Both the position numbers and the translations under genes were made by a program. A DNA stretch of 64,000 nucleotides from Hymenobacter gummosus (GTDB lineage: Bacteria; Bacteroidota; Bacteroidia; Cytophagales; Hymenobacteraceae). The notes under the pieces are model-generated. The model saw nothing but the letters and a program-made list of their open reading frames with translations. It was not told the origin of the DNA and did not search any database. The stretch is from assembly GCF_003970915.1 (NCBI RefSeq), contig NZ_RXOF01000006.1, positions 248,001 to 312,000 of the forward strand, written 5' to 3'. Positions 26,037 through 33,367 of this stretch are shown in pieces; position 1 is the stretch's first letter, and each line of letters opens with the position of its first letter.

Positions 26037-27080
26037 CTAGTCCCGCGGCTTGCGCAACGACGATTCGCGCACCAGCAGCTGGGGCTTGAGCACCACGTTG
26101 CGGGGCTGGGGCTTGCGCTGCTCGGCGGTGGTGTGCAGCATCTGCACCAGCAGGCGCACGGCCGAAATACCCATCGTTTCGCAGCCCTGGTCCACGGTGG
26201 TCAGGTTGGGCTCGGTGAGGGTGGTGAAGGTTTCGTTGCTGAAGCCGGCCACGGCCAGGTCCTCGGGCACGCGCAGTCCGGCCTGCTTGGCCACGCGCAT
26301 GGCCCCTACGGCCGCCAGGTCGTTGGAGGCAAACACCGCGTCGGGCGGCGCGGGCAGGGTGCGGAGCAGCTGCTGCATGGCCTCCGCGCCGCCGGCCTGC
26401 GTCTGCGGGCAGAACACAATGAGGTCCTCATCCACCGGCAGGTTGTGGGCCAGCAGGGCGTCGCGGTAGCCCTGGTGGCGGTTTTTGTGGATGCTCAGGT
26501 GCAGCGGGCCGCTGAAGTGGGCAATGCGGCGGCAGCCCTGGGCCACCAGGTGCGCCACCACCTGGTAGGCGCCCTGGTAGTCATCGAGCACCACGGCGCT
26601 GACGTTGGTGCCGCGGAAATCCTCCACCACGCGGTCGAAAAACACCAGCGGCACGCCCTGCTGCCGCAGCTCCTCGAAGTGGCTGATGTCCTGGGTGGTG
26701 TTGGCCAGCGACACCAGGATGCCCTCCACCTGGTTGTGGCGCAGCAGCTCGATGTTGCGCCGCTCCTGCTGCGCGTCCTCGTTCGACTGGCAGATCATGA
26801 CCGTAAAACCCGCCCGGCTGGCTTCGGTGGCAATGCCGTGGACCACCTGCGGGAAGAAGTGCCCGGTGATGTGCGGCACCAGCACGCCCAGCGTGCCGCT
26901 GCGGCCCCGGCGCAACGCCGCGGCCAGCTGATTGGGCTGGTAGTTAAGCTCCCGGGCCAGCTGCCGCACCCGCTGCTTGGTTGCCTCGCTCACCTCGTTG
27001 TGGTCGGCCAGGGCGCGCGACACGGTAGACGGCGACAGGTTGAGGCGTTTGGCCAGCTCCGTCAGGGAAACCCGCTGCAT
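26037..27080 (-). CDS. LacI-family transcriptional regulator (first paralogue)
   Basis: A 347-residue repressor-type regulator. N-terminal HTH (VSLTELAKRLNLSPSTVSRALADH) with hinge helix LNYQPNQLAAALRRG, then the periplasmic-binding-protein fold (GTLGVLVPHITGHFFPQVVHG to LLVRESSLRK). Strongly similar to the second LacI protein encoded at 28989-30020, sharing strings such as VMICQSNE, VEGILVSL and VVLDDYQGAYQ, so the two are paralogues. Ligand-pocket residues for a sugar are present in the family but the sugar cannot be named. It likely controls nearby glycoside hydrolase genes. It is followed by a strong terminator. Confidence 0.93.
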   Translation of the reverse strand: MQRVSLTELAKRLNLSPSTVSRALADHNEVSEATKQRVRQLARELNYQPNQLAAALRRGRSGTLGVLVPHITGHFFPQVVHGIATEASRAGFTVMICQSNEDAQQERRNIELLRHNQVEGILVSLANTTQDISHFEELRQQGVPLVFFDRVVEDFRGTNVSAVVLDDYQGAYQVVAHLVAQGCRRIAHFSGPLHLSIHKNRHQGYRDALLAHNLPVDEDLIVFCPQTQAGGAEAMQQLLRTLPAPPDAVFASNDLAAVGAMRVAKQAGLRVPEDLAVAGFSNETFTTLTEPNLTTVDQGCETMGISAVRLLVQMLHTTAEQRKPQPRNVVLKPQLLVRESSLRKPRD

Positions 27081-27133
27081 GATTATGGTTCGTTAAGTTT
27101 TGCGGCTCCGGCTTAAACCACCACGACCCCGCC

Positions 27134-27149
27134 GGGTTTAGCTTAACCC
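27134..27149. promoter_or_regulatory. Weak palindrome upstream of the first lacI-like gene
   Basis: GGGTTTAGCTTAACCC is symmetric at 14 of 16 positions and lies 54 bases before the gene start. It could be an autoregulatory operator of a different specificity from CAAACGTTTG. Only symmetry and position support this. Confidence 0.25.
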
Positions 27150-27303
27150 CGACGCGCCCGGCAGCCGCCCCGGCGCAGCACCGCGCCAAGATACCGCCCC
27201 GCCCCCGACTTTCCCCACGGCCGGGGCCGCCCGGGGCCTGCGGGGCTGACTGCCACCACGTTTTTTTGCTAGTTTTAATGCCCTTTTCATTGGTTTTTCC
27301 GCC

Positions 27304-27498
27304 GTGGACATAGCGCGCGACTTTTCCGAGCTGGACTGCCTGCGCCGCCTGCGGCTGGGCGACGAGCGGGCCTTCGACGCGCTGTTCCGGCACTATAGCG
27401 CCCTGGTTTACCGCTTCGCCTACAGCTACCTCAAGGACCGGCCCGAGGCGGAGGAAATCGTACAGGAGTGCTTCCTCAAAATCTGGGAAAAGCGCGAC
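27304..27498 (+). pseudogene. ECF sigma factor, N-terminal fragment only
   Basis: Begins at a GTG (27304-27306) and encodes about 65 residues of an RpoE-like ECF sigma factor: LDCLRRLRLGDERAFDALF, RHYSALVYRFAYSYLKDRPE and AEEIVQECFLKIWEKRD, which is region 2 (the -10-binding part). Region 4 is absent. After KRD the frame changes into unrelated sequence that is the tail of another gene (27497-27775). A sigma factor without region 4 should not recognise promoters, so this is a remnant. In Bacteroidota such sigma factors usually pair with a FecR anti-sigma factor and SusCD genes, none of which remain here. Confidence 0.8.
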
Positions 27499-27775
27499 CT
27501 TCCACAATCCCGGCCACGAGCTGGTGCTCCGCGACGCCGGTGGTCCGTACCTGAAAGGCTTCGCCCTGGCCGGCGCCGACCAGAAGTTCGTGTGGGCCCA
27601 GGGCGAGCTGCAGGGCAACGTTATCGTGCTGCATAGCCCGCAGGTGCCCCGGCCGGTGGCCGTGCGCTACGCCTGGGGCAACATGCCCTTCCTCAACCTC
27701 TACAACCGCGAAGGGCTGCCCGCCCCGCCCTTCCGCACCGACCAGTGGCCGGGCCTGACGGCGGGCAAGAAGTAA
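27497..27775 (+). pseudogene. Sialate O-acetylesterase-like gene, C-terminal fragment only
   Basis: In a different frame from the sigma fragment, codons from about 27497 read TFHNPGHELVLRDAGGPYLK, then GFALAGADQKFVWAQGEL, VAVRYAWGNMPFLNLYNREG and LPAPPFRTDQWPG. This is the typical end of sialate O-acetylesterase (SASA/DUF303) proteins. The catalytic N-terminal part is missing. The join with the sigma fragment is near 27493-27500, so one deletion appears to have removed the end of one gene and the start of the other. A perfect palindromic terminator follows at 27793. Confidence 0.75.
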
Positions 27776-27788
27776 TCCGCACGGCCAT

Positions 27789-27829
27789 AAAAAAGCCCGA
27801 TTCCAGCTGGAATCGGGCTTTCCCTTTTT
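27789..27829. terminator. Bidirectional terminator, 28-bp perfect palindrome
   Basis: Positions 27793-27820 (AAGCCCGATTCCAG and its complement) are a perfect palindrome flanked by A-run (27789-27794) and T-run (27826-27829). It closes the esterase remnant on the plus strand and the HTH gene on the minus strand. Confidence 0.8.
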
Positions 27830-27924
27830 CAGACCAATCAGATTAAACGCCCAGCAGCAGCTAGCCGGGCACCGGGTAGGTGGCATCAGCGCGGCCCCGG
27901 CTGGTCCGCGTCGATTCGGGGAAA

Positions 27925-28425
27925 TTAGGAGGCCTGCTTCAGCGCGCAGGGGGCTTCGGCCGCTTTCAGGGCCGAGCCGCCGCGCAGCGTGGTGGCGCTC
28001 ATCTGCTTCAGGGCCTTTTGCACCGTGATGGTGCAGATGCGCTCGGCGTAGCCCATTTCGACCACGCGCTGGGCCAGCAGGGGCAGCGTCCAGCGGCGGT
28101 GCGCCGCCGGGGCCGGGCCGCGCATCAGGCGGCGCAGCAACGACTCCAGCTTGGGCGTGAGCTTGGTGGGGGCGCCGCAGCGCGGCACGGCGTGCAGGTA
28201 GTCGTTGAAGCCCTGCTGGCTAAACGAGCGGCGCATGCTGTACACGCGGTCGATGCTCAGGCCCAGCAGCTCCCCCGATTCCTGAGCCGGCATATCCAGC
28301 AGCCAGTGCTGCAACACTTGGGCGCGGTTGCGCTGCTGGCGCGAAATGGTTTCGGAGTTGATGAAATCGGAGAGGTAAGCTTGTTGCTTCCGGGTTAACT
28401 GCAAGGAGTGGCGCTGACGACCCAT
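27925..28425 (-). CDS. IS630-like winged helix-turn-helix protein without transposase domain
   Basis: A 166-residue DNA-binding protein; the ATG at 28425 starts MGRQRHSLQLTRKQQAYLSD and the open frame continues upstream only as unlikely sequence. It has the two HTH segments found at the N-terminus of IS630/Tc1-type transposases: about 20-75 (RNRAQVLQHWLLDMPAQESG, ELLGLSIDRVYSMRRSFSQQ) and a winged helix about 95-150 (PKLESLLRRLMRG, HRRWTLPLLAQRVVEMG). The DDE catalytic domain is absent, and no transposon ends are seen. It may be a domesticated regulator or a truncated transposase. It is divergent from the second lacI-like gene with a LacI-type palindrome between them. Confidence 0.7.
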   Translation of the reverse strand: MGRQRHSLQLTRKQQAYLSDFINSETISRQQRNRAQVLQHWLLDMPAQESGELLGLSIDRVYSMRRSFSQQGFNDYLHAVPRCGAPTKLTPKLESLLRRLMRGPAPAAHRRWTLPLLAQRVVEMGYAERICTITVQKALKQMSATTLRGGSALKAAEAPCALKQAS

Positions 28426-28567
28426 GAGGAAGGTAGATGGAAAAGGAGCTGTGGAACGGACGGGCGAAACCGGGGCAAGAATCTGATTCAAGGACCGTTG
28501 ACGCCGAGGGCTGCGCACCCGCCACCAACGATTGACGGTTCGAATGTAGCAAGTCGACCAGAATTGC

Positions 28568-28579
28568 GCAAACGTTTGC
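28568..28579. promoter_or_regulatory. Candidate LacI operator, GCAAACGTTTGC
   Basis: A perfect 12-bp palindrome that contains the same CAAACGTTTG core as 648-657 and 22175-22184. It lies 143 bases upstream of the HTH gene start and about 410 bases before the lacI-like gene. Confidence 0.6.
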
Positions 28580-28837
28580 ATAAATTTCGCTAAAGTTGCC
28601 GGAACGTTTTTGGGGCGGCGTGCTTCAGCCGAAGCCTGCCGATAAGGTCGCGCCTCCCCGGGTTTTTTCTGCTCAAAGCCGCTTTTTGAGGCCCGCAAGC
28701 CCTATTCACTACTGAACCAGCGGCTTACTTGAAAAACCCGACGGCCCGCCGATTTTTTTCTGCCTGCCCAAAAACGCCCCGGCCCGCGGCGCTCAGCCCC
28801 TACCGACCGTTCGGCGCGAGAGGTCGGGCGGCGCGGC

Positions 28838-28855
28838 AGTGCAACCGTTTGCACT
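28838..28855. promoter_or_regulatory. Candidate autoregulatory operator, AGTGCAACCGTTTGCACT
   Basis: Symmetric at 16 of 18 positions, with half-sites GCAA and TTTGC like the other sites. It lies about 134 bases before the GTG of the second lacI-like gene, a usual place for self-repression. Confidence 0.5.
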
Positions 28856-28988
28856 GTCCGAATCCGGACAGGCAACCGGGGCGTTGAACCAGAAACGCGG
28901 CCGCATTGTGCTTACTCGGGCCGGCGGCCGCTCGGCAACCGCCCGATTTATCCGAACTTGCCTCTTCTTCCGCTTTTACTTCGCTTCC

Positions 28989-30020
28989 GTGTCCACGCAC
29001 CGCGCTTCTATTTCCGACCTGGCCGCTCAGCTGAACCTGTCCGTGTCGACTATTTCGCGGGCCCTCAGTGACCACGCCAGCATCAGCGACGCCACCAAGC
29101 GCCGGGTGTGGGACCTGGCCCGGCAGCTCAACTACCAGCCCAACCAGCTGGCCGCCGCCCTGCGCAAAGGCCGCAGCAACACGCTCGGCGTCATCGTGCC
29201 CCACATCGACGGCCATTTCTTCGCGCTGGTGCTCAAGGGCATCGAGAACGGGGCCAACCAGGCCGGCTTCAACGTGATGATCTGCCAGTCGAATGAAAAC
29301 GCGGTGCACGAGAAGAAAAATCTGGAAACCCTGCTCAACGCCCAGGTGGAGGGCATTCTGGTGTCGCTCTCGCTCACCACCAAGGACGTGCGCCACTTCG
29401 AGGACGTGCGCCGCCGCGACCTTCCGCTGGTGTTTTTCGACCGGATTCTGGAGTCGCCGGAGGTCAGCGCGGTGGTGCTCGACGACTACCAGGGCGCCTA
29501 CCAGGCCATGAAGCACCTCATCGGGCAGGGCTGCACGCGTATTGCCCACATCGGCGGGCCCCAGCACCTGAACATCTGCAAAAACCGCTACCGCGCCTAC
29601 GTCGACGCCCTGCGCGACCATGACTTGCCCTACGACCCCACGCTGGTGCACTTCTGCGACCTGACCTTGCCCGAGGGCCACGAGGCCATGGAAGTGCTGC
29701 TGCGCCAGAACCCCGGCCTCGACGCGGTGTTTTCGGCCAACGACTTGGCCGTGGCCGGGGCCATGCAGGTGCTGCGCGCCGCCGGCCGCCGCATTCCCGA
29801 GGACGTGGCCCTGGCCGGCTTCAGCAACGAGCTGTTCACCCTGCTTACCGAGCCCCACCTGACCACCGTGGACCAGCGCTGCGAGGAAATGGGCCGCACC
29901 GCCGTGCGCCTGCTGCTGGATATGGTGGCCGAGCAGCCCCGCCGCCTGGCCCCGCGCCAGATTGTGCTGCAGCCCGAGCTGCTGGTGCGCGGCTCCTCCC
30001 AGCGCCGGCTGCCGGAGTAG
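28989..30020 (+). CDS. LacI-family transcriptional regulator (second paralogue)
   Basis: A 343-residue regulator. I choose the GTG at 28989 because translation from there (VSTHRASISDLAAQLNLSVS) starts right at the HTH; the ATG 150 bases upstream would add an implausible Arg/Phe-rich leader. HTH about 5-26, hinge LNYQPNQLAAALRKG, then sugar-binding core (NTLGVIVPHIDGHFFALVL... VVLDDYQGAYQAMKHL) and the end LLVRGSSQRRLPE. Paralogue of the protein encoded at 26037-27080. Palindromes of the CAAACGTTTG type upstream, and identical ones before GH97 and GH30/beta-helix genes, suggest this is the regulator of that set. Effector sugar unknown. Confidence 0.93.
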   Translation: MSTHRASISDLAAQLNLSVSTISRALSDHASISDATKRRVWDLARQLNYQPNQLAAALRKGRSNTLGVIVPHIDGHFFALVLKGIENGANQAGFNVMICQSNENAVHEKKNLETLLNAQVEGILVSLSLTTKDVRHFEDVRRRDLPLVFFDRILESPEVSAVVLDDYQGAYQAMKHLIGQGCTRIAHIGGPQHLNICKNRYRAYVDALRDHDLPYDPTLVHFCDLTLPEGHEAMEVLLRQNPGLDAVFSANDLAVAGAMQVLRAAGRRIPEDVALAGFSNELFTLLTEPHLTTVDQRCEEMGRTAVRLLLDMVAEQPRRLAPRQIVLQPELLVRGSSQRRLPE

Positions 30021-30060
30021 CCCCGCCGCTCGTTCAGCGGCTTCGCCCAGCCCAACCCCA

Positions 30061-30106
30061 ACAAAACGGCCCCGCCGGCAATTGCCGACGGGGCCGTTCG
30101 GGTTTT
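30061..30106. terminator. Bidirectional terminator between convergent lacI-like and cytochrome genes
   Basis: Stem arms AACGGCCCC (30065-30073) and GGGGCCGTT (30090-30098) with an inner CGGCAATTGCCG palindrome; T-run on the plus strand (30102-30106), short A-run on the other side. Confidence 0.8.
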
Positions 30107-30123
30107 TCAGCCCAGCGGAGCGC

Positions 30124-31572
30124 CTATTTGCGGCGCAGCACCATCTGCAGCTCTTTCACCTCCTGCTTCTGCTGGGGCTCCGAGGTGCCGCGCATGCCCA
30201 GGATGGGCTTGATGGCCTGGCCTTTCCAGTACTGCACGCTGTAGCTGCCGCCGTTGGTGGCCGAGCGGGCAATCAGGAAGTTCTGGATGCTGGCCGCCAG
30301 CTGCAGGGAGTAGTCGGCCGAGGTGGCTTGCGCATCGAAGGGCTTGGCGCAGGGCACGTTGCGGAACCAGCGCATCCAGGCCGGGGTGCCGGGCTGGGGC
30401 GCCGGCGTGGCCATGGTGGGCATGATGGGCGAAATTTCGGGGAATTCCGCCGTGGAGTGGCACGACATGCACGAGGACTTCACGTTGTCGACCGGGCCGT
30501 TCAGGCGCATGCCCCAGCCCAGGTGCATGGGCGGCATCTGGGCCGAGGTGTTGATGATGGTCTGCTTCAGGTTGGGGTTGGTGATGGTCTTCACCGGCGC
30601 GGCGTTGACGATGTTGTCCGTCACCGTCGGGTCGTTGCCCCACATCAGGCCCACGGGCACCACGTTCAGCCAGGGGTTGCTGTTGTTCAGCGCGCCGTTG
30701 TAGACGAAGGTGCCGAACACCCAGCCGCCGGTGGCCGCCGCGCGGGAGTCGCGCACCATGATGTCCATTTGGATGAAGCGCACCTTGCTCATCTGCCGCA
30801 CGCTGTCGTTGGCGTAGCTCAGGGCCGTGTAGGCGTCCCACTCGATGGGGTTCTGCAGGAAGGGCACCTGGTTGACGGGGGCGGTGGTAAAGAGCACCTT
30901 ACCTACCACCGTGCCCTCGGGGAAGCCTTCCGACTGGGTAATGGTTACGTCGGGGTTTTCGGCGTCGGCCCAGGTGCGGCCGATGGTGTAGCCGCCGGGG
31001 GCGTTGTAGAAGCCCACGGCGTAGGTCTGCCACTGGTCTTTCTGGGCCGGGTTCAGGGTGAGCGGGTTTACCGGGCCTTCCTTGGTCAGGCCGTGAATGC
31101 CTTCGCGGCCGTGGGGGCCGTAGTGCTGCCAGGGCACGTGGTACCAGCGGCGCACCTTGTTGTCTTCGAGGTAGAAGTCGTTGGCCACCCCGTCGTGCTC
31201 GATGTTGCCCTCGTAGATGTAGTCCCGCACGGCCAGGATGTAGGCGTTCCAGTCCTTGTAGAAGTCGATGTCGAGGAATTTGCGCTCTGCCGCGCCGATG
31301 GTTGGCTTGTCCTGCGGGTACTCCTGGCTGAGCTTGAAGATGCGGCCGGTGTACTGCCCGGGCGCGGGCATGTGGCCGAAATCGGGGAAGCGGGGCAGCA
31401 GCTTGCCGGGCGGCAGCGAGGCCAGCTTAACCGGGGTGCCGTCGGCAGCTTTTTCGCCGTTGGCCGAATCATTCTGCTGCACGCAGCCCTGGCTGAAGAG
31501 CACCGCGCCGCCGAAAGCCAGGCCGGCGCAGCCCACGGCCAGCGCGCGTAGTCGGGGAGTAAAGTTGATCAT
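30124..31572 (-). CDS. Cytochrome c-type lipoprotein of the GMC oxidoreductase cluster
   Basis: A 482-residue exported haem protein, last gene of the cluster. The signal ends at lipobox Cys30 (VLFSQGC). A single haem-c site, CMSCH (residues 368-372), is followed by a candidate distal Met region (SPIMPTMATPAPQPG). The large N-terminal part (about 60-330) has no family I can name but repeats Trp/Tyr-rich blocks (KDWNAYILAVRDYIYEGN, RRWYHVPWQHYGPHGREG) seen in a group of bacterial cytochrome c proteins. It probably accepts electrons from the GMC enzyme encoded at 34539-36386 and passes them to the respiratory chain. The 196-base gap upstream holds a repeat. Confidence 0.8.
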   Translation of the reverse strand: MINFTPRLRALAVGCAGLAFGGAVLFSQGCVQQNDSANGEKAADGTPVKLASLPPGKLLPRFPDFGHMPAPGQYTGRIFKLSQEYPQDKPTIGAAERKFLDIDFYKDWNAYILAVRDYIYEGNIEHDGVANDFYLEDNKVRRWYHVPWQHYGPHGREGIHGLTKEGPVNPLTLNPAQKDQWQTYAVGFYNAPGGYTIGRTWADAENPDVTITQSEGFPEGTVVGKVLFTTAPVNQVPFLQNPIEWDAYTALSYANDSVRQMSKVRFIQMDIMVRDSRAAATGGWVFGTFVYNGALNNSNPWLNVVPVGLMWGNDPTVTDNIVNAAPVKTITNPNLKQTIINTSAQMPPMHLGWGMRLNGPVDNVKSSCMSCHSTAEFPEISPIMPTMATPAPQPGTPAWMRWFRNVPCAKPFDAQATSADYSLQLAASIQNFLIARSATNGGSYSVQYWKGQAIKPILGMRGTSEPQQKQEVKELQMVLRRK

Positions 31573-31658
31573 GCTTGGTAAGAGGGTTGGAAAGTGAAAA
31601 AGGAGCGAGGAAAGTCGGGGTTGAATCAGGCTGGCTGGGTTGTTTGCCCATAGAAGCC

Positions 31659-31750
31659 CGTCATGCAGAGCCGAAGGCGAAGCATCTCGCCGGATAGTAA
31701 TTTCTATCAGCTACCAGCAAGTGAAATGCTTCGCTGCACCCTGCAGGACG
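31659..31750. repeat. GTCATGTCGAG-family repeat, diverged copy
   Basis: Starts CGTCATGCAGAG, has GCGAAGCATCTCGC and ends GAAATGCTTCGCTGCACCCT. It resembles the inner element at about 15623-15655. It lies between the SRPBCC and cytochrome genes of the cluster. Confidence 0.5.
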
Positions 31751-31768
31751 CTCTTTTTGCTTGCTGTC

Positions 31769-32233
31769 TTAAACTGGATGCGCGGCCGGTTGCGCGTCGA
31801 ACTGCTGCTGCAGGGCCGTCGTCATCAGGCCGCTGCCACCGGCAAAAACCTGGGCCACCACGGTCAGCGCGTCGGTGCTCTGGTAGCGGCAGCGCACCCG
31901 CCAGCGCAGGCGCACGTGCTTGCCGCCGCGCTGCGGCGTCAGCTCGAAGGAGCCCACGTAATCGGTGATGCCGGGCAGGCCCACGAGGGTGTAGCTGTTG
32001 CCGGTGGCGGTTTGCTCCACCAGCGTCTCGGTGATGACCGCGGAGCCGGCGAAGGGCGGCAGCGTGGCCGTGCGCTGGTTGCCGTGGAAGGTAAACTGGC
32101 CCCAGAACGGCTGGTAGAACTGGCAGGCGTAGGCGGCTACTTCGCTCTGCAGCGCGGCCGGAAACTGCCAGCTCTGCTCGAAGGTGACCGTGGGCGGCAG
32201 CACCTGCACGCGGGATTTGGCGGGGGTTGACAT
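31769..32233 (-). CDS. SRPBCC (START/Bet v1-like) family protein
   Basis: A 154-residue protein, start at the ATG at 32233 (MSTPAKSRVQVLPPTVTFEQ); the longer reading begins at TTG. The pattern of a helix, then beta strands with FWGQFTFHGNQRTATLPPFA, GSAVITETLVEQTATGNSYT and YVGSFELTPQRGGKHVRLRW and a long C-terminal helix (ALTVVAQVFAGGSGLMTTAL) fits the SRPBCC fold, whose members bind hydrophobic ligands and include polyketide cyclases. No signal peptide, so it acts in the cytoplasm. It begins 83 bases after the stop of the ADC-like gene. Catalytic role unknown. Confidence 0.65.
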   Translation of the reverse strand: MSTPAKSRVQVLPPTVTFEQSWQFPAALQSEVAAYACQFYQPFWGQFTFHGNQRTATLPPFAGSAVITETLVEQTATGNSYTLVGLPGITDYVGSFELTPQRGGKHVRLRWRVRCRYQSTDALTVVAQVFAGGSGLMTTALQQQFDAQPAAHPV

Positions 32234-32316
32234 GGGCTGATTAGGAAGCAAAAGGCATAGGAGCGGCCAGACGGCCCCGCTGGGAGCCGCTGGCGTAGCC
32301 CGAGCCGGTGCACGGC

Positions 32317-33162
32317 TTAGTTGATGGGCGAAGGGTAGTAGGCGCGGCTCTGAATGGCCGCCGGGGCCGACTGCGTCAGGCGTACCGCGCCGGGGCGGGC
32401 GTCGCCGATAAGCTGCTGCACGTCGGTTTTCATCGGGTGGGTGCTCGGGCCCAGCTCCAGCTTCACGCGGTCGGCGGCGTCGGGCTGCAGGAAGTAGGTC
32501 TGCACCGGCTGCAGCATGTTCCAGCGGCAGCCGATGAGCTGGCCTTCGTGGCGGCCGTATTCGGTGATGGGCGAGAAATTGCCGGGGAAGGCCTGCAGCC
32601 CGGTCATGTCGACGGTGACGCGGTAGATGAACTCGTTGTCGAGGCTGGGGTCCTGCACGGAGAACATCCAGGTTTGCTGGCTCGGGTCGTTGAGCGAGGC
32701 CAACAGCACCTGGAAGGTGGTCTTGAACTTCGGCTCCCCGAACAGCTGCACACCGGCCTGGATGGCGTTTTCGTTGTCACAGGGCACCCACACGCGGTGG
32801 TTGCCCATGAGCTTGGTCTGCTCCTCGCCGCGCATGTACTCCTCGAAGGACACGATGGCCACGAGCTGCTGGCTGTTTTCGGGCACGGCCAGAATGTTCA
32901 GCTCCACTTCCTGCGTCACGCTGCTGCCCTGCGGAAACTGCCCGGTGTACAGCTGGTAGTTGTACGACACCACCGCCTGCCCGTCGAGCAGGGCCGGCAC
33001 CAGGCCGCTGCCTTCCAGGTAGGGCCGCACGCGCTCCACGTCCACCTGGTAGAATACGCCCACGTTGAAGAGCGAGGAATAGTAAAACGGCAGCCCGAAG
33101 CCGGCCGGAATAGAAGGAAGCGGCTGCCCCATGACGCGCGCTTCCGGAGTCGAGGTTTGCAT
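32317..33162 (-). CDS. Acetoacetate decarboxylase-like protein
   Basis: A 281-residue soluble protein. The segments VDVERVRPYLEGSGLVPALL, VSYNYQLYTGQFPQG, HRVWVPCDNENAIQAGVQLF followed by GEPKFKTTF and FSVQDPSLDNEFIYRVTVDM resemble the acetoacetate decarboxylase (ADC) fold, where the equivalent GxPK motif provides the Schiff-base lysine (here K in GEPKFK). Members act on beta-keto acids or related compounds. Alternatively it is a catalytically distinct ADC-fold protein. It is in the middle of the cluster; the 205-base gap upstream holds an inverted repeat. Family call is tentative. Confidence 0.5.
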   Translation of the reverse strand: MQTSTPEARVMGQPLPSIPAGFGLPFYYSSLFNVGVFYQVDVERVRPYLEGSGLVPALLDGQAVVSYNYQLYTGQFPQGSSVTQEVELNILAVPENSQQLVAIVSFEEYMRGEEQTKLMGNHRVWVPCDNENAIQAGVQLFGEPKFKTTFQVLLASLNDPSQQTWMFSVQDPSLDNEFIYRVTVDMTGLQAFPGNFSPITEYGRHEGQLIGCRWNMLQPVQTYFLQPDAADRVKLELGPSTHPMKTDVQQLIGDARPGAVRLTQSAPAAIQSRAYYPSPIN

Positions 33163-33263
33163 AGTGTTTTGGGAAGGAGTTGGGGAGGAAAAAGGAATCT
33201 GGAGAAGCTTGCCCGGCAGTCGTCAAGCTGTCGTGCCGGGCGAAGTCGGAGCGTTACATGCGC

Positions 33264-33353
33264 GCTGTCATGTCGAGCGGCAGCGAGACATCTGGGTAAA
33301 GACGTTGCACGATAGTGCTACCCCAGATGTCTCGCGTTGCTCGACATGACAGC
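33264..33353. repeat. GTCATGTCGAG-family repeat with perfect ends
   Basis: Outer arms GCTGTCATGTCGAGC (33264-33278 region) and GCTCGACATGACAGC (end 33353) are perfect complements; the inner parts GCGAGACATCTGGG and CCCCAGATGTCTCGCG also pair. It lies between the ferritin-like and ADC-like genes, inside the presumed operon. Confidence 0.7.
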
Positions 33354-33367
33354 CCCGTGGCTCAGCC

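Larger units (their letters stand above)
28426..28988. other. 563-base divergent control region with two LacI-type palindromes
   Basis: Separates the HTH gene (minus) from the second lacI-like gene (plus, GTG start at 28989). It contains the operator candidates at 28568-28579 and 28838-28855. No additional gene is seen, although both flanking frames stay open into it. Confidence 0.6.

Noticed and set aside
27925-28425. Active IS630 element
   Set aside because: Only the HTH part is present, no DDE domain, no terminal inverted repeats or TA duplication found.
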